Positions 1-10,377 are shown, numbered from the stretch's first letter. The stretch: DNA of 64,000 nucleotides from Rhizobium sp. RM (GCF_013390595.1 NZ_JACAWV010000008.1:310001-374000); one strand, 5' to 3'. The notes: generated by a model not told the origin, from the letters alone. Numbers and translations: made by a program.

Positions 1-231
1 TCCGGCAGAAAGCCTCACGGCCTCTTTCAGGCGGCGGCGCATGCGATTTCGCTCGACCGCGTTTCCCTGCCTTTTCGTTACGGTAAAGCCGACGCGTGGG
101 TCGGTCTCCGGGGATTGGCGATTGAGCACTTCCATGAGGAAGATACCGCCGCGCCTTTTTTCTCCCGCCTGAACGGCAAGGAAATCCGACCGGTTTTTCA
201 ACCGGTCGGGTCTCTTTTTACTTTGCGTCAT
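1..231 (-). CDS. rnpA: Ribonuclease P protein component, 3' part cut by window edge
   Basis: Protein subunit of RNase P, which matures tRNA 5' ends. The reverse strand reads [17 protein letters not shown] and later [20 protein letters not shown], the family's RNR signature (R-x-x-R-R-x-(K/R)-R-x-x-x) in the usual place after an alpha/beta core. 77 codons are visible and the stop lies left of position 1. It follows rpmH by 35 bases on the same strand, the conserved bacterial rpmH-rnpA order, so the two are probably co-transcribed. The ATG at 229-231 is the best start. Confidence 0.95.
   Translation of the reverse strand, partial: MTQSKKRPDRLKNRSDFLAVQAGEKRRGGIFLMEVLNRQSPETDPRVGFTVTKRQGNAVERNRMRRRLKEAVRLSAG
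186..209. repeat. Perfect 8-bp inverted repeat in the first codons of rnpA
   Basis: CCGACCGG (186-193) and CCGGTCGG (202-209) are exact reverse complements around an 8-base loop. On the + strand the hairpin is followed by a T-rich run (TCTCTTTTT). It overlaps the start of the rnpA coding region, so it could be an mRNA structure affecting rnpA translation or a terminator for + strand transcription. Confidence 0.5.
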
Positions 232-266
232 GTGCCCGCGACTTTCATCGGGCCACAGGGCGGCAA

Positions 267-404
267 TTAAGCCGACAGACGCGCGCGGCCACGCGCACGG
301 CGGGCTGCGAGAACTTTACGGCCGCCAGCAGTTGCCATGCGGGCGCGGAAGCCGTGACGGCGCTTGCGAACAAGCTTGGACGGTTGGTAGGTACGCTTCG
401 ACAT
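267..404 (-). CDS. rpmH: 50S ribosomal protein L34
   Basis: Small, very basic ribosomal protein of the large subunit. The 45-residue product starts [19 protein letters not shown] and ends [12 protein letters not shown], the textbook L34 sequence (usual length 44-46). The ATG is at 402-404 and the TAA at 267-269. It is first in the rpmH-rnpA unit. Confidence 0.97.
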   Translation of the reverse strand: MSKRTYQPSKLVRKRRHGFRARMATAGGRKVLAARRARGRARLSA

Positions 405-756
405 TTATTTAATACCGCGGTGTGCGGCCCTTCTTGAATTTGCACTATTTGCAAGAGCGTTTCGTTTTTTGCACGGCTGATCCCGCCTGGGCGAGCTTTC
501 AAAGGCCGAGCGTGCGCGGCTTATAAGGGCATAGGGCAAGCAAAGTCAATCACCGAAGGGGTTTTGGCGGATCACCTCTTCGGGAAAATGCGATTCCTGT
601 CGTTCATCTATGAACCGTCCCCGGCAAGAGATTCGGGCACTGGAGGAAAGATAAAATTCGAAATTCTTTCTTAACGCTGCATTGATAGATCTTGTAGCGA
701 GAAAGGTTATGCCAGCTTCCTATTTTCTGAGCGGCTGGCATTTTCGCTGAGGGGGA
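405..756. other. Intergenic region between divergent rpmH and a chemoreceptor gene
   Basis: 352 bases with no coding sequence I can support. It must hold the rpmH promoter (leftward) and the chemoreceptor promoter (rightward). I see a purine-rich ribosome binding site (GAGGGGGA) just before the ATG at 757, and no other clear motif. Confidence 0.6.
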
Positions 757-2787
757 ATGATTTTGAGAATTCGTGGTCGTATCAATCTTCTTGTCGGGCT
801 CATGAGCCTGGTCGCCTGCACGATTGGCGGGCTTTCCATCTATGCGGTCAGTGAATTCCGGGTCAGGACGGCAGAATTCGAAAGTGCTGCGGAACGCGCC
901 TACAAGGGTGAATCCCTCAATCGTCTGGTGACCGCCGTCGTCATGGAAGCGCGCGGTATCTATGCGGCGCCCGATGCTGCAACCGCGGCCCCTTTCGCGG
1001 AAGGCATCGTCAAGAACCTCGATGCCATGGAAAATCTCATCGCAGCCTGGACCCCGCTCGTTCCGGCGCAGCAAAAAGCGGCATTTGACAATCTTGTCAG
1101 CCGTTTCAAGGAATTTAAGGCGTTCCGTCTGGAGACTGCGCGTCTTAGCAAGGAGGTTGGCCCTCAGGCCGCAAACCAGCAGGGCAACAACGACGCGAAC
1201 CGCGCTAACCGCAAGGCCTATCAGGCGGAAATCGATGCTGTCGTGAAAAGCGACATCGCCGAACTCGGCGTCATTGAAAAAGGAATGGTGAGCTTCGGGA
1301 CCATGATGTTCTGGGCCGTCGCCATCGTAACGTTCATCGGTATTCTGATCGGTGCGGCTTTCGGTCTTTACATTGGCACGCGGCAGCTTAGCCAGCCCAT
1401 ACGCAAGGTCTCGGACGTCATGAGTGCGGTAGCGGATGGCGACCTGGACGCTGACGTGCCTTACCTTGGTCGCAAGGACGAAATCGGCGAGATGGCCGCT
1501 GCCGTTGAAGTTTTCAAGCAGAACGGTCGCGCAATGCGTGACATGAATGCCCAGGAAGCGGCCATGCGGGCGAAAAGCGATGATCTGCAGGCCGGGATGG
1601 CGGTGGTCGTTGACGCCGCTGCTCAGGGCGATTTCCGTCGTCGGATTGAAAAGGATTACGGTGACGAAAACCTCAACCGTTTTGCACAGAACATCAATGC
1701 TCTACTCGTCGGTGTCGATAACGGCGTGTCCGAAGTCAGCCGCGTTATCGAAAGCCTTGCCCAGGGCGATCTGACGCGCTCGATGGAAGGCGATTTCCGC
1801 GGCGTTTTCGCCGGGCTGCAGTCAAACGTCAATCAGACGCTTCTGAAGCTGCGCGAAACCATGGGTGAGGTGCGCAGCAGCACCGAGGGTATCAGCGGCA
1901 ACGCCAACGAACTTCGCTCTGCCGCAGACGATCTGTCGAAAAGAACCGAGCAGCAGGCCGCAGCCCTTGAGGAAACTTCTGCCGCGCTCGACGAGATCAC
2001 CGCTGTTGTTCGCAATTCCACCGACCGTGCGCAGGAAGCCAGCCAGATGGTTTCCGAGGCAAAGGAAAAGACCGAGGAATCCTCCAAGGTCGTCGGCGAT
2101 GCGGTTTCAGCGATGGATCGTATCGAGCAGGCTTCACGGGAGATCAGCCAGATCATCAATGTTATCGACGAGATCGCTTTCCAGACGAACCTTCTGGCGT
2201 TGAACGCCGGTGTGGAAGCCGCGCGTGCCGGTGAAGCCGGCAAGGGCTTTGCCGTCGTCGCTCAGGAGGTGCGTGAGCTTGCCCAGCGTTCTGCAACCGC
2301 TGCGAAGGATATCAAGGCGCTGATCACCAAATCCGGTGAGGAGGTTGGCCGTGGTGTCTCGCTGGTTCAAAAGACCGGCAATGCGCTGAGCGAAATCGAA
2401 ACCCGTGTTCTCGCGATCAACGAGCACATCCATTCCATCGCGACAGCGGCCAGAGAGCAGTCCACGGGCTTGCAGGAAGTCAGTACCGCCATCAACCAGA
2501 TGGATCAGGTCACACAGCGCAATGCCGCCATGGTTGAAGAGACGTCTGCAGCAACGCACAAGCTGAGCAGTGAGGCGGGCCATCTGGTAAGCCTCGTGGC
2601 GCGCTTCAAGCTGGGTGGCGAAGACGGTCAGGCTCATCTCCGCTTCAAACCTCAGTCACGCCCGGTTGCCGTGTCGGAGCGCTCAGCACCGGTGCCCTCG
2701 CCGGCGCGCAGGCTGGTCAGCAGTGTCGGTCGCGCAATGAATGGTCAGGCGGTTGCACAGGTGGATGGCGACTGGCAGGAATTCTGA
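757..2787 (+). CDS. Methyl-accepting chemotaxis protein
   Basis: Membrane chemoreceptor that signals to CheA/CheW. The 676 residues show an N-terminal membrane segment (about 8-30), a periplasmic sensor region, a second membrane segment (about 184-209), a HAMP region with a second HAMP-like linker, and the conserved cytoplasmic hairpin tip ([20 protein letters not shown], then [20 protein letters not shown]). The protein ends DWQEF, matching the x-W-x-x-F pentapeptide that tethers CheR/CheB in some receptors. It stands alone with its own terminator, and the ligand is not predictable. A strong GAGGGGGA precedes the ATG. Confidence 0.95.
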   Translation: MILRIRGRINLLVGLMSLVACTIGGLSIYAVSEFRVRTAEFESAAERAYKGESLNRLVTAVVMEARGIYAAPDAATAAPFAEGIVKNLDAMENLIAAWTPLVPAQQKAAFDNLVSRFKEFKAFRLETARLSKEVGPQAANQQGNNDANRANRKAYQAEIDAVVKSDIAELGVIEKGMVSFGTMMFWAVAIVTFIGILIGAAFGLYIGTRQLSQPIRKVSDVMSAVADGDLDADVPYLGRKDEIGEMAAAVEVFKQNGRAMRDMNAQEAAMRAKSDDLQAGMAVVVDAAAQGDFRRRIEKDYGDENLNRFAQNINALLVGVDNGVSEVSRVIESLAQGDLTRSMEGDFRGVFAGLQSNVNQTLLKLRETMGEVRSSTEGISGNANELRSAADDLSKRTEQQAAALEETSAALDEITAVVRNSTDRAQEASQMVSEAKEKTEESSKVVGDAVSAMDRIEQASREISQIINVIDEIAFQTNLLALNAGVEAARAGEAGKGFAVVAQEVRELAQRSATAAKDIKALITKSGEEVGRGVSLVQKTGNALSEIETRVLAINEHIHSIATAAREQSTGLQEVSTAINQMDQVTQRNAAMVEETSAATHKLSSEAGHLVSLVARFKLGGEDGQAHLRFKPQSRPVAVSERSAPVPSPARRLVSSVGRAMNGQAVAQVDGDWQEF

Positions 2788-2815
2788 GCAGAGCGCAACC
2801 GTTGCATCTCGTTGG

Positions 2816-2844
2816 AGCGCCGCCTTTTCGGGCGGCGCTTTTTT
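2816..2844 (+). terminator. Rho-independent terminator after the chemoreceptor
   Basis: AGCGCCGCC (2816-2824) pairs with GGCGGCGCT (2831-2839), followed by six T. It lies 28 bases after the chemoreceptor stop. Confidence 0.85.
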
Positions 2845-2913
2845 GCTGGCCCACGGCTTTGCCGACGCATTGGAAAAATGTTCGTTTGCTCCTATGATTG
2901 TATCCGCATTTGA

Positions 2914-4434
2914 ATGAGCCGTTCCAAGAAACCGACGGCGGATACAGGACTGGCCCGGTTGTTTTCAAAAGGCGTAGACAGTTTGAAAGGTGAGGAGAGC
3001 GAGCCCGGCCCGGGTATAACGGGACTGACGGCGGGTCTTTCCGGTCGCCTGCTCTTGTTGACCGTGATCTTTGTCATGATTGCCGAAGTGCTGATCTTCG
3101 TGCCATCTGTCGCCAACATGCGCCTGTCCTGGCTGCGTGACCGGCTGAACACGGCCGCCGCCGCCGGCGCCGTGATTGATGGCTTGCAGGCGGAACTGCC
3201 GCAAAGCGTTCAGAACGACACCTTGATGGCGACAGGTGCCAAGCTCATCGCTCTGCGCAAGGATGGCACGTCGAGGCTCTTGGCTGCGGCTGAAACGCCC
3301 CCTGGTGTGGATGAGCAGTACGATCTTTCCGATGTCTCGCAGTTGACGGCCGTGCGGGACGCTTTCTCCACGCTGCTCTTCGGCGGCAACAGGGTAATCC
3401 GGGTTTTTGATGTCGTCGGAGACAGTGACACCATTATCGAACTGGTGATTGGTGAGTACAAGCTGCGGGCGGCGATGCTCGCTTATGCGCGCAACGTTTT
3501 CCTGATCTCGATCGTGCTGTCGTTGATAACGGCGGTGCTGATCTTCGTCTCCATAAACCGGATCATGATACGCCCCATCCGCCGCCTCACGCTCGGTATG
3601 CAGCGCTTCTCGGAAGACCCGGAAAACCCGGCCGGAATATTCGTGCCCGAGGACGGAAACGACGAATTGTCGGTTGCGGGTCGCCATCTCGCAGACATGC
3701 AGACACAGTTGCACAAGACCCTGCGGCAGCAGAAGAACCTTGCCGATCTGGGGCTCGCCGTCTCGAAGATCAATCACGACATGCGCAATATCCTGTCCTC
3801 TGCCCAGTTGATGTCTGACCGGCTTGTGGACGCGAAAGACCCGATTGTCCGAAGCTTCGCGCCGAAGCTGTTGCGGACCATCGACCGTGCCGTGGCCTAT
3901 ACGGGGGAGGTCCTTGCCTATGGTCAGGCGACGGAGGCCGCACCACGGCGCAGAATGAACAATCTCAGCGTGCTGGTGCAGGATGTTCGAGACATCCTGG
4001 CGATCGACCCTGAAAGCGGGATTGAGTTCGAGGATGATGTTCCCACGGATCTGATGGTGGATGCGGATGCGGAGCAGCTTTTCCGCGTCGTGCACAATCT
4101 CTGTCGAAATGCCGTTCAGGCCCTGCAGTCGGAGCCGTCGCTTGCGGCCTCGGCGCGGCTTTCCATCTCTGCACGCAAGACCGGGGGTGTCGTCAGCATC
4201 GTGATCGATGACAACGGCCCAGGGATGCCGCAGAAGGCGAGAGAGAACCTCTTTTCGGCGTTCCGGGGGTCGGCGCGTTCCGGGGGTACGGGACTTGGTC
4301 TCGTCATTGCCCGTGAATTGGTCCTTGCCCACGGCGGCACGATTGCGCTTGTCGAAAAACCTGGCTCTGGAACCCAGTTCCGTATCGAAATTGCGGATCG
4401 CCCTGCTTCGGTTCAGACCGCTAAAAGCGCCTGA
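2914..4434 (+). CDS. Membrane sensor histidine kinase
   Basis: Two-component sensor kinase of 506 residues. There are two membrane segments (about 45-68 and 190-212) around a periplasmic domain, then a HAMP-like linker, an H-box with phospho-accepting His (SKINHDMRNILSSAQL), an N-box (VVHNLCRNAVQAL), and G-boxes (DDNGPGMP, GGTGLGLVIA). The NHDMRN H-box differs from the common SHELRTP type. No response regulator gene is adjacent, so it is an orphan here. The ATG at 2914 has a weak ribosome binding site. Confidence 0.9.
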   Translation: MSRSKKPTADTGLARLFSKGVDSLKGEESEPGPGITGLTAGLSGRLLLLTVIFVMIAEVLIFVPSVANMRLSWLRDRLNTAAAAGAVIDGLQAELPQSVQNDTLMATGAKLIALRKDGTSRLLAAAETPPGVDEQYDLSDVSQLTAVRDAFSTLLFGGNRVIRVFDVVGDSDTIIELVIGEYKLRAAMLAYARNVFLISIVLSLITAVLIFVSINRIMIRPIRRLTLGMQRFSEDPENPAGIFVPEDGNDELSVAGRHLADMQTQLHKTLRQQKNLADLGLAVSKINHDMRNILSSAQLMSDRLVDAKDPIVRSFAPKLLRTIDRAVAYTGEVLAYGQATEAAPRRRMNNLSVLVQDVRDILAIDPESGIEFEDDVPTDLMVDADAEQLFRVVHNLCRNAVQALQSEPSLAASARLSISARKTGGVVSIVIDDNGPGMPQKARENLFSAFRGSARSGGTGLGLVIARELVLAHGGTIALVEKPGSGTQFRIEIADRPASVQTAKSA

Positions 4435-4651
4435 GAATGCGGGACTTTGCCCAGTTCAAATGGGGCTTTTGGCCGTGCCAAAAATAGCGTCGTGAACCCT
4501 TCAAAAATTCCCGGAAAAGAAAAATCATTTAAAATCAAATAGATGGAATTATTGATACAGGAAAATGACAATTTCTCAGCAAAATCGCTTGCATTCGGAA
4601 TGAGGACGTTTTAGAGGATCGCCACGCCACCGGAAACGACCGGAACGGCAC

Positions 4652-4728
4652 GCACCCGTAGCTCAGCTGGATAGAGCACCAGACTACGAATCTGGGGGTC
4701 AGGAGTTCGAATCTCTTCGGGTGCGCCA
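4652..4728 (+). tRNA. tRNA-Arg (anticodon ACG)
   Basis: A complete cloverleaf of 77 bases. The acceptor GCACCCG pairs with CGGGTGC, followed by discriminator G and an encoded CCA. The anticodon arm reads CAGACTACGAATCTG with anticodon ACG, decoding CGN arginine codons through inosine. The T-arm contains GTTCGAAT. Confidence 0.97.
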
Positions 4729-5082
4729 TTTCTCTTTCTCTTGAAAACGACTTGTTTGGCTCGCTGACACGCAGCTTGAGACCAGGAAGTTTCTTTGAGA
4801 GAAATCTCCTCCTGAATCTAATACACCGATTTACGAAATTCCCTTGGTGCGGTTCTGTGCCGATTTTTCGTTGCCCGAATCGCTCTCTCCCACGGCAAGC
4901 TGCAGAGGCAAAATGCTTCCTTGAACCTGTCGCATTCGTGCGCCAGTCGCAACAGGGGAATATGCCTTGCAATATTCTTCGTGCATGGCTTGATCTATGT
5001 CAGTTTCCACGCCGCAAGACCGCGCGACAATCATCACGGTGTCGGAGAGCCGTCATCGTGAACGCATATCAGGGAGAAGAGC
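4729..5082. other. Intergenic region without recognised gene
   Basis: 354 bases between tRNA-Arg and the CoA-transferase. Open frames here are short and unlike known proteins. AGGGAGAAG just before 5083 is the CoA-transferase ribosome binding site. I see no other element. Confidence 0.5.
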
Positions 5083-6579
5083 ATGCTCGAGGAGCGCATC
5101 CGCAACGCGTCGTTGTTGAAAAGGATTGTCACGGCTGATGAGGCCGCAAGCCTTATCAAGGATGGCATGACTGTCGGCATGAGCGGATTTACCCGTGCGG
5201 GTGAGGCGAAGGCCGTACCGCTGGCGCTTGCTGAGCGTGCCAAGACCCACCCGATGCAAATCACCCTGATGACAGGCGCCTCGCTTGGCAACGACCTCGA
5301 CAAGACCATGGTCGAGGCGGGCATGCTGGCGCGTCGCATGCCCTTCCAGTCTGATCCGGCTCTGCGCAAGGCAATCAACGAGGGCAAGGTGATGTTCATC
5401 GACCAGCACCTTTCCGAGACAGTCGAGCAGCTTCGTGGGGGGCAGATCCATGGTGTCGATATCGCTATCGTCGAGGCGGTGGCGATCACCTCGGATGGCG
5501 GCATCGTGCCGACCACATCGGTCGGCAATTCGGCAAGCTTTGCCATCCTCGCTGACAAGGTAATCGTCGAAATCAATCTTTCGCAACCGGCCGTCCTTGA
5601 AGGACTGCACGACATTTTCATTCCGGCCAAGCGACCGACCCGCATGCCCATTCCGGTCGTCGCCCCTGATAGCCGCGTCGGCCTGCCATTCATTCCGGTG
5701 CCGCCGGAAAAGATTGCGGCGATCGTCCTGAGTGACAAGTCGGACAGTTTTTCGACCGTGCTGCCGCCGGACGCCGAAACAAAGGCGATTGCCGGCCACC
5801 TGAGCGATTTTCTGCTGAACGAAGTCGAGCAGGGGCGTATGGGCTATGAACTTCAGCCCTTGCAGGCAGGTATCGGCACAATCGCCAACGCCGTGTTGCA
5901 CGGTTTCATCGATACGCCGTTTCACGATCTCAAGATGTATTCCGAGGTTCTGCAGGATTCGACCTTCGAACTTTTCGATGCCGGAAAGCTGGTTTTTGCG
6001 TCTGGCTCATCGATCACGCTGTCGTCCGAAATGAACGACCGCGTCATGCCGCGACTGGGTGATTACAAGAACCGGCTGATTTTGCGCCCGCAGGAGGTCA
6101 GCAACCATCCGGAAGTCATTCGGCGACTTGGCATCATCGGTATCAACACGGCGCTTGAATTCGACATCTACGGCAACGTGAACTCCACCCATGTCGGTGG
6201 AACGCACATGATGAACGGCATTGGCGGTTCGGGTGATTTCGCACGCAACGCCTACATGTCGATCTTCGTGACAAAATCGATTGCCAAGGGCGGTGCGATC
6301 TCCAGTGTCGTTCCTATGGTCAGCCATGTCGATCATACCGAGCATGACGTTGATATTCTGGTGACAGAGATGGGGCTTGCAGATCTTCGCGGGTTGGCTC
6401 CACGCGAGCGTGCGCCGGTTATTATCGCAAACTGTGTGCACCCGGATTACCGCGACGCACTCATGGATTATTACGAACGCGCAGCGGCACGTGGCGGACA
6501 CACGCCACATCTCCTTGAGGAAGCATTTTCATGGCATGTGGCGTTGCGTGAGCATGGAACGATGTTGCCCAAAGGTTGA
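5083..6579 (+). CDS. Succinyl-CoA:acetate CoA-transferase / acetyl-CoA hydrolase family
   Basis: Cytoplasmic class I CoA-transferase that moves CoA between acyl groups such as succinate and acetate. Its 498 residues match the usual family length. The segment YSEVLQDSTFELFDAGK holds the candidate catalytic Glu (about residue 288), which forms the glutamyl-CoA thioester in characterised members. GIGGSGDFARNAYMS is another family motif. The ribosome binding site AGGGAGAAG lies 4-5 bases from the ATG. It is monocistronic. Substrate assignment between succinate and other acids is by family only. Confidence 0.88.
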   Translation: MLEERIRNASLLKRIVTADEAASLIKDGMTVGMSGFTRAGEAKAVPLALAERAKTHPMQITLMTGASLGNDLDKTMVEAGMLARRMPFQSDPALRKAINEGKVMFIDQHLSETVEQLRGGQIHGVDIAIVEAVAITSDGGIVPTTSVGNSASFAILADKVIVEINLSQPAVLEGLHDIFIPAKRPTRMPIPVVAPDSRVGLPFIPVPPEKIAAIVLSDKSDSFSTVLPPDAETKAIAGHLSDFLLNEVEQGRMGYELQPLQAGIGTIANAVLHGFIDTPFHDLKMYSEVLQDSTFELFDAGKLVFASGSSITLSSEMNDRVMPRLGDYKNRLILRPQEVSNHPEVIRRLGIIGINTALEFDIYGNVNSTHVGGTHMMNGIGGSGDFARNAYMSIFVTKSIAKGGAISSVVPMVSHVDHTEHDVDILVTEMGLADLRGLAPRERAPVIIANCVHPDYRDALMDYYERAAARGGHTPHLLEEAFSWHVALREHGTMLPKG

Positions 6580-6724
6580 GACGATTGGGTCTCTTTGGAC
6601 ACACCGGACAGGAAATGCACCCGGGCACGGTCCCCGGTTGCTAGCCTAAATGGTCAGCCTTGGGTAGAAATCCTGAACGCTTGGCCGTTTTCCGGCTGCT
6701 TGTTGGTTGTGGGAGAATGACCTG

Positions 6725-8047
6725 ATGCCCTTTCGCTTCGTGGCCATGATCGCCATCGTTGCTTTGCTTGCCGGGTGCGGCGGGCGGCCCATTGGAGTAA
6801 TGACGCCAACAGGAACGACTGTGGCAGGCACGACTCCGGTCAACCTTCTAGTCGCGACGACACGCGCGCCATCGGATGATGCGGCCATTCTCTTCGGCGG
6901 CGAACGCGGTACTGGCCTGAAGGTTGATGCCGTTACCGTGTCGATCCCGCCTGATGCCAATCGCAAGGTGGGCCAGGTGCAGTGGCCGAAAAAGCTGCCG
7001 CCCGATCCGCTGAAGGATTTCACGACAGTCGCGGTCGAACCGATCCCGTCGGAAGCGGCCACGAGAAGCTGGATCGGCCGACATATCCAGAAGGATCGGC
7101 GGGTTCTTGTCTTCGTTCACGGCTTCAACAACCGGTACGAGGAATCCGTTTATCGCTTTGCACAGATCGTGCATGATTCCGGTACGGACGTCGTTCCCGT
7201 GGTCTTCACCTGGCCGTCTCGCGCCAGCATTTTCGACTACAACTACGACAAGGAAAGCACCAACTATTCGCGGGATGCTCTGGAAGAGATGCTGACGCGT
7301 CTGGCGAAAGACAAATCCATCAGCGAAGTCACCGTCATGGCGCATTCCATGGGGACTTGGCTCGCCGTGGAAGCATTGCGCCAGATGGCAATCCGCAATG
7401 GCCGCGTCGATCCGAAAATCAGCAATGTCATTCTGGCTGCGCCTGACCTTGATGTGGATGTTTTCAGCCGGCAGTTCGCAAGTCTTGGCAAGACGCCGCC
7501 CAAGTTCACGCTGTTCGTCTCGCAGGATGACCGGGCACTCAGCCTGTCGCGTCGCATCTCCGGCAATGTTGATCGTCTGGGGCAGATCGATCCGTCCGTT
7601 GAGCCCTATCGCAGCGAACTGGAAAAAGCAGGCATCACCGTTCTGGATTTGACCAAGCTTCAATCCGGCGATCGCTTGAATCATGGAAAATTCGCCGAAA
7701 GCCCGGAGGTCGTGCGGTTGATCGGTGATCGCCTGATCGCCGGACAGACTGTGACGGATTCGGATGTTGGTTTGGGCGAAGCCTTGGGCGCTGTCAGTAT
7801 CGGCGCTGCACAAACGGTCGGAACGGCTGCCAGCGTTGTGGTCAGTGCTCCGATCGCCGTCTTTGACCCGCGTACACGCGAGAATTACGGTCGCCAGGTG
7901 GAACGGCTTGGCCGGTCGGTTGAAAACACCGTTGGCTCCGTGGGCGATACGGCCGGCGCTGTGGTGGATGAGGACGCACTTCGCGCCTCCGGCCTCAACT
8001 GCAATGCGGCCGCCAATCGCAACCGGGCCGAATGCCGTAACCGCTGA
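6725..8047 (+). CDS. Lipoprotein alpha/beta hydrolase (DUF900 family)
   Basis: Putative membrane-anchored esterase of unknown substrate, 440 residues. The N-terminus MPFRFVAMIAIVALLAGCGG is a signal peptide with a lipobox (LLAGC), so the mature protein should be lipidated at Cys. The hydrolase core shows VLVFVHGFNNRYEESVYRFA (oxyanion region) and the nucleophile elbow AHSMGTW with Ser as the probable catalytic residue. The C-terminal 100 residues are low-complexity, rich in Ala, Val and Gly. I chose the ATG at 6725 over the in-frame TTG at 6707 because GGGAGAA sits before it. Confidence 0.85.
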   Translation: MPFRFVAMIAIVALLAGCGGRPIGVMTPTGTTVAGTTPVNLLVATTRAPSDDAAILFGGERGTGLKVDAVTVSIPPDANRKVGQVQWPKKLPPDPLKDFTTVAVEPIPSEAATRSWIGRHIQKDRRVLVFVHGFNNRYEESVYRFAQIVHDSGTDVVPVVFTWPSRASIFDYNYDKESTNYSRDALEEMLTRLAKDKSISEVTVMAHSMGTWLAVEALRQMAIRNGRVDPKISNVILAAPDLDVDVFSRQFASLGKTPPKFTLFVSQDDRALSLSRRISGNVDRLGQIDPSVEPYRSELEKAGITVLDLTKLQSGDRLNHGKFAESPEVVRLIGDRLIAGQTVTDSDVGLGEALGAVSIGAAQTVGTAASVVVSAPIAVFDPRTRENYGRQVERLGRSVENTVGSVGDTAGAVVDEDALRASGLNCNAAANRNRAECRNR

Positions 8048-8117
8048 TATCTTTGTGTACAGTTTGTATTTTTGTGGATATGGTCCGGTTCAGACGTAAA
8101 CTTCCGGAGTAAGTCCC

Positions 8118-9155
8118 ATGCGTTGGAAACGCACCCTCCAGCTTCTCGATGTTCATTGCGAAGGCGAAATCGGCCGTGTCGTGACGGGCGGCGCACCGAA
8201 AATTCCCGGTAATACGGTTGCCGAGCAGCTTGACTGGATGAACACTGATCCCAAAGGGCATGCGCTTCGTCGCTTTCTCACTCTGGAGCCTCGTGGTACG
8301 CCGATGGGCTCGGTCAATCTGTTGTTGCCGCCGAAGCATCCTGATGCGCACGCTGCGTTTGTCATCCTTCAGCCGGATCAGGCCCATGCGAGCTCAGGCT
8401 CGAACTCCATCTGCGCCACCACGGCCTTGCTGGAAAGCGGCATGGTAGAGATGCAGGAGCCGGAAACCGTCGTCATGCTGGAAACAGCGGCCGGTCTGGT
8501 CAAAGCAACTGCCACCTGCCGTGATGGGCGCTGCGAGAAGGTGAAGCTCACCATGGTGCCATCCTTCGTGCACGAACTTGATGTCAGCATCGACACGCCC
8601 GAATGGGGCAAGGTAACAATGGACATCTCCTACGGTGGCATCTTCTACGCGCTGGTTGACGTCCGCCAGATCGGCCTGACGATCGACAAGGCCAATGCCG
8701 CGAAACTGGTTGCGGCCGGCATGACGCTGAAGGACATCGTCAATCGCGAAGTGAAGGTCGTTCATCCGGAAATTCCGGCGATCTCTGGTGTTGCTTATGT
8801 GATGTTCCGCGATGTCGATCACGACGGATCGATCCGCACCTGCACGACGATGTGGCCGGGACGCGCAGACCGTTCTCCCTGCGGCACGGGTAACTCCGCC
8901 AATCTTGCGACGCTTTATGCGCGCGGCAAGGTCAAGGTCGGAGATGAATACAAATCGCGCTCCATCATCGGTTCGGAATTCGACGTCGGGCTTTCCGCCG
9001 TCACCGAGGTAGCGGGTCGCCCCGCCGTTATCCCGACCATTGCCGGTCGCGGTTTCACCTTCGGGCTACATCAGGTCGGTCTCGATCCATTCGACCCGCT
9101 GGCGGATGGGTTTGCCATGACCGATGTCTGGGGGCCGCAGGCCGGCGGCATCTGA
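8118..9155 (+). CDS. Proline racemase family enzyme (hydroxyproline epimerase/dehydratase-like), Ser/Cys type
   Basis: 345-residue member of the cofactor-free proline racemase fold (also 4-hydroxyproline 2-epimerase and trans-3-hydroxyproline dehydratase). The C-terminal catalytic motif DRSPCGTGNSA keeps its Cys (residue 255). At the first catalytic site the canonical M-C-G-H reads S-S-G-S, putting Ser93 where Cys is usual. Ser/Cys members are known to act as hydroxyproline epimerases, some with dehydratase activity. The enzyme therefore probably acts on hydroxyprolines rather than proline, but I cannot settle the substrate. No hydroxyproline catabolic genes are adjacent. Confidence 0.85.
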   Translation: MRWKRTLQLLDVHCEGEIGRVVTGGAPKIPGNTVAEQLDWMNTDPKGHALRRFLTLEPRGTPMGSVNLLLPPKHPDAHAAFVILQPDQAHASSGSNSICATTALLESGMVEMQEPETVVMLETAAGLVKATATCRDGRCEKVKLTMVPSFVHELDVSIDTPEWGKVTMDISYGGIFYALVDVRQIGLTIDKANAAKLVAAGMTLKDIVNREVKVVHPEIPAISGVAYVMFRDVDHDGSIRTCTTMWPGRADRSPCGTGNSANLATLYARGKVKVGDEYKSRSIIGSEFDVGLSAVTEVAGRPAVIPTIAGRGFTFGLHQVGLDPFDPLADGFAMTDVWGPQAGGI

Positions 9156-9177
9156 CGCCTCCGAAAAAAATGCCGTC

Positions 9178-9211
9178 AACAGCCGCCGATTTGTTTCAGC
9201 GGCTGTTTTCT
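9178..9211 (+). terminator. Rho-independent terminator after the racemase-family gene
   Basis: AACAGCCGC (9178-9186) pairs with GCGGCTGTT (9199-9207), followed by a T-rich tract. Confidence 0.8.
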
Positions 9212-9327
9212 TTTGATGAAAGATGCTAAGCGGGCCGGACTCCAGAAAGCTGTCGGTCTTGTTTTACGCATGTCGTGATCGCAAAACCGCAGCATATTTT
9301 GCGCGACATGCTTTAGAGGTTCCCACG

Positions 9328-10365
9328 ATGAAGTCGATCACCCTTCGCCGCCCCGATGACTGGCATCTGCATTTGCGCGATGGCGCCGTTCTGGAAGGTG
9401 TGATTGCCGATACAAGTCGCCATTTTGCGCGCGCCATCATCATGCCGAACCTTGTTCCTCCGGTCGTAACGACGGCGGATGCTCGCGCCTATCGTGAGCG
9501 GATCGTCAAGGCCATTCCGGCTGGTGACCGTTTCGAGCCGTTGATGACACTTTACCTGACCGAAGACACAAATGCTGACGACGTCGAGGAAGGCAAGAAA
9601 AGCGGTCTGATCCATGCCGTCAAACTTTACCCGGCTGGTGCCACCACGAACTCGCATGGCGGTGTCAGGGACCTGAACAAGGTCGCGCCGGTGCTGGAGC
9701 GTATGGCGAAAATTGGTCTGCCGCTGTGCGTGCATGGCGAAGTCACGACGCCGGAAGTCGATATCTTTGACCGCGAGAAAGCCTTTATCGACACCGTTCT
9801 GGAACCGCTTCGTCAGCGCCTGCCGGAACTGAAAGTGACGATGGAGCATGTCACGACCAAGGATGGCGTAGATTACATCAAGTCCTCCAAGGCAAATCTC
9901 GCTGGTTCCATCACCACGCACCACTTGATCATCAACCGTAACGCCATTCTGGTTGGCGGTATCAAGCCGCATTATTATTGCCTGCCTGTTGCCAAGCGTG
10001 AGGAACATCGTCTGGCGTTGCGCGCCGCCGCCATTTCCGGCGATGCGCGCTTCTTCCTCGGCACGGACTCCGCCCCGCATGTCGATCCGCTGAAGGAGTG
10101 CGCCTGTGGTTGCGCCGGTATCTATACATCGATCAATACGATGAGCTGCCTTGCTCACGTTTTCGAGCAGGAAAACGCTCTCGAGAAGCTGGAAGCCTTC
10201 ACCTCGCTGAACGGCCCTGCATGGTACGGCCTGTCGCCAAACGAAGACACCATCACCCTGGTCAAACGGGAGGAGCAGGTCAGCTTCCCCGACAAGATCG
10301 AGACCGGCGCCGGACTGGTAACGGTCTTCGATCCGATGTTCCCGCTTCACTGGGACGTCCAATAA
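9328..10365 (+). CDS. pyrC: Dihydroorotase
   Basis: Third step of pyrimidine synthesis, cyclising carbamoyl-aspartate to dihydroorotate. The 345 residues match the single-domain E. coli type. Metal ligands are visible: H-x-H in [10 protein letters not shown], the carboxylated Lys in [12 protein letters not shown], His in CVHGE and TTHHL, and Asp in GTDSAPH. The ATG at 9328 follows GAGGT by 7 bases; the frame stays open further upstream but that part has no homology. pyrE follows. Confidence 0.96.
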   Translation: MKSITLRRPDDWHLHLRDGAVLEGVIADTSRHFARAIIMPNLVPPVVTTADARAYRERIVKAIPAGDRFEPLMTLYLTEDTNADDVEEGKKSGLIHAVKLYPAGATTNSHGGVRDLNKVAPVLERMAKIGLPLCVHGEVTTPEVDIFDREKAFIDTVLEPLRQRLPELKVTMEHVTTKDGVDYIKSSKANLAGSITTHHLIINRNAILVGGIKPHYYCLPVAKREEHRLALRAAAISGDARFFLGTDSAPHVDPLKECACGCAGIYTSINTMSCLAHVFEQENALEKLEAFTSLNGPAWYGLSPNEDTITLVKREEQVSFPDKIETGAGLVTVFDPMFPLHWDVQ

Positions 10366-10377
10366 ATCCTTCAATTG

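Noticed and set aside
2965-4332. 455-codon open frame opposite the sensor kinase
   Set aside because: GC-bias shadow; the kinase on the + strand has all its boxes.
4535-4972. Minus-strand frame with PKRFELLTPRFVVW across tRNA-Arg
   Set aside because: This peptide pattern is the known artefact of translating tRNA genes in reverse.
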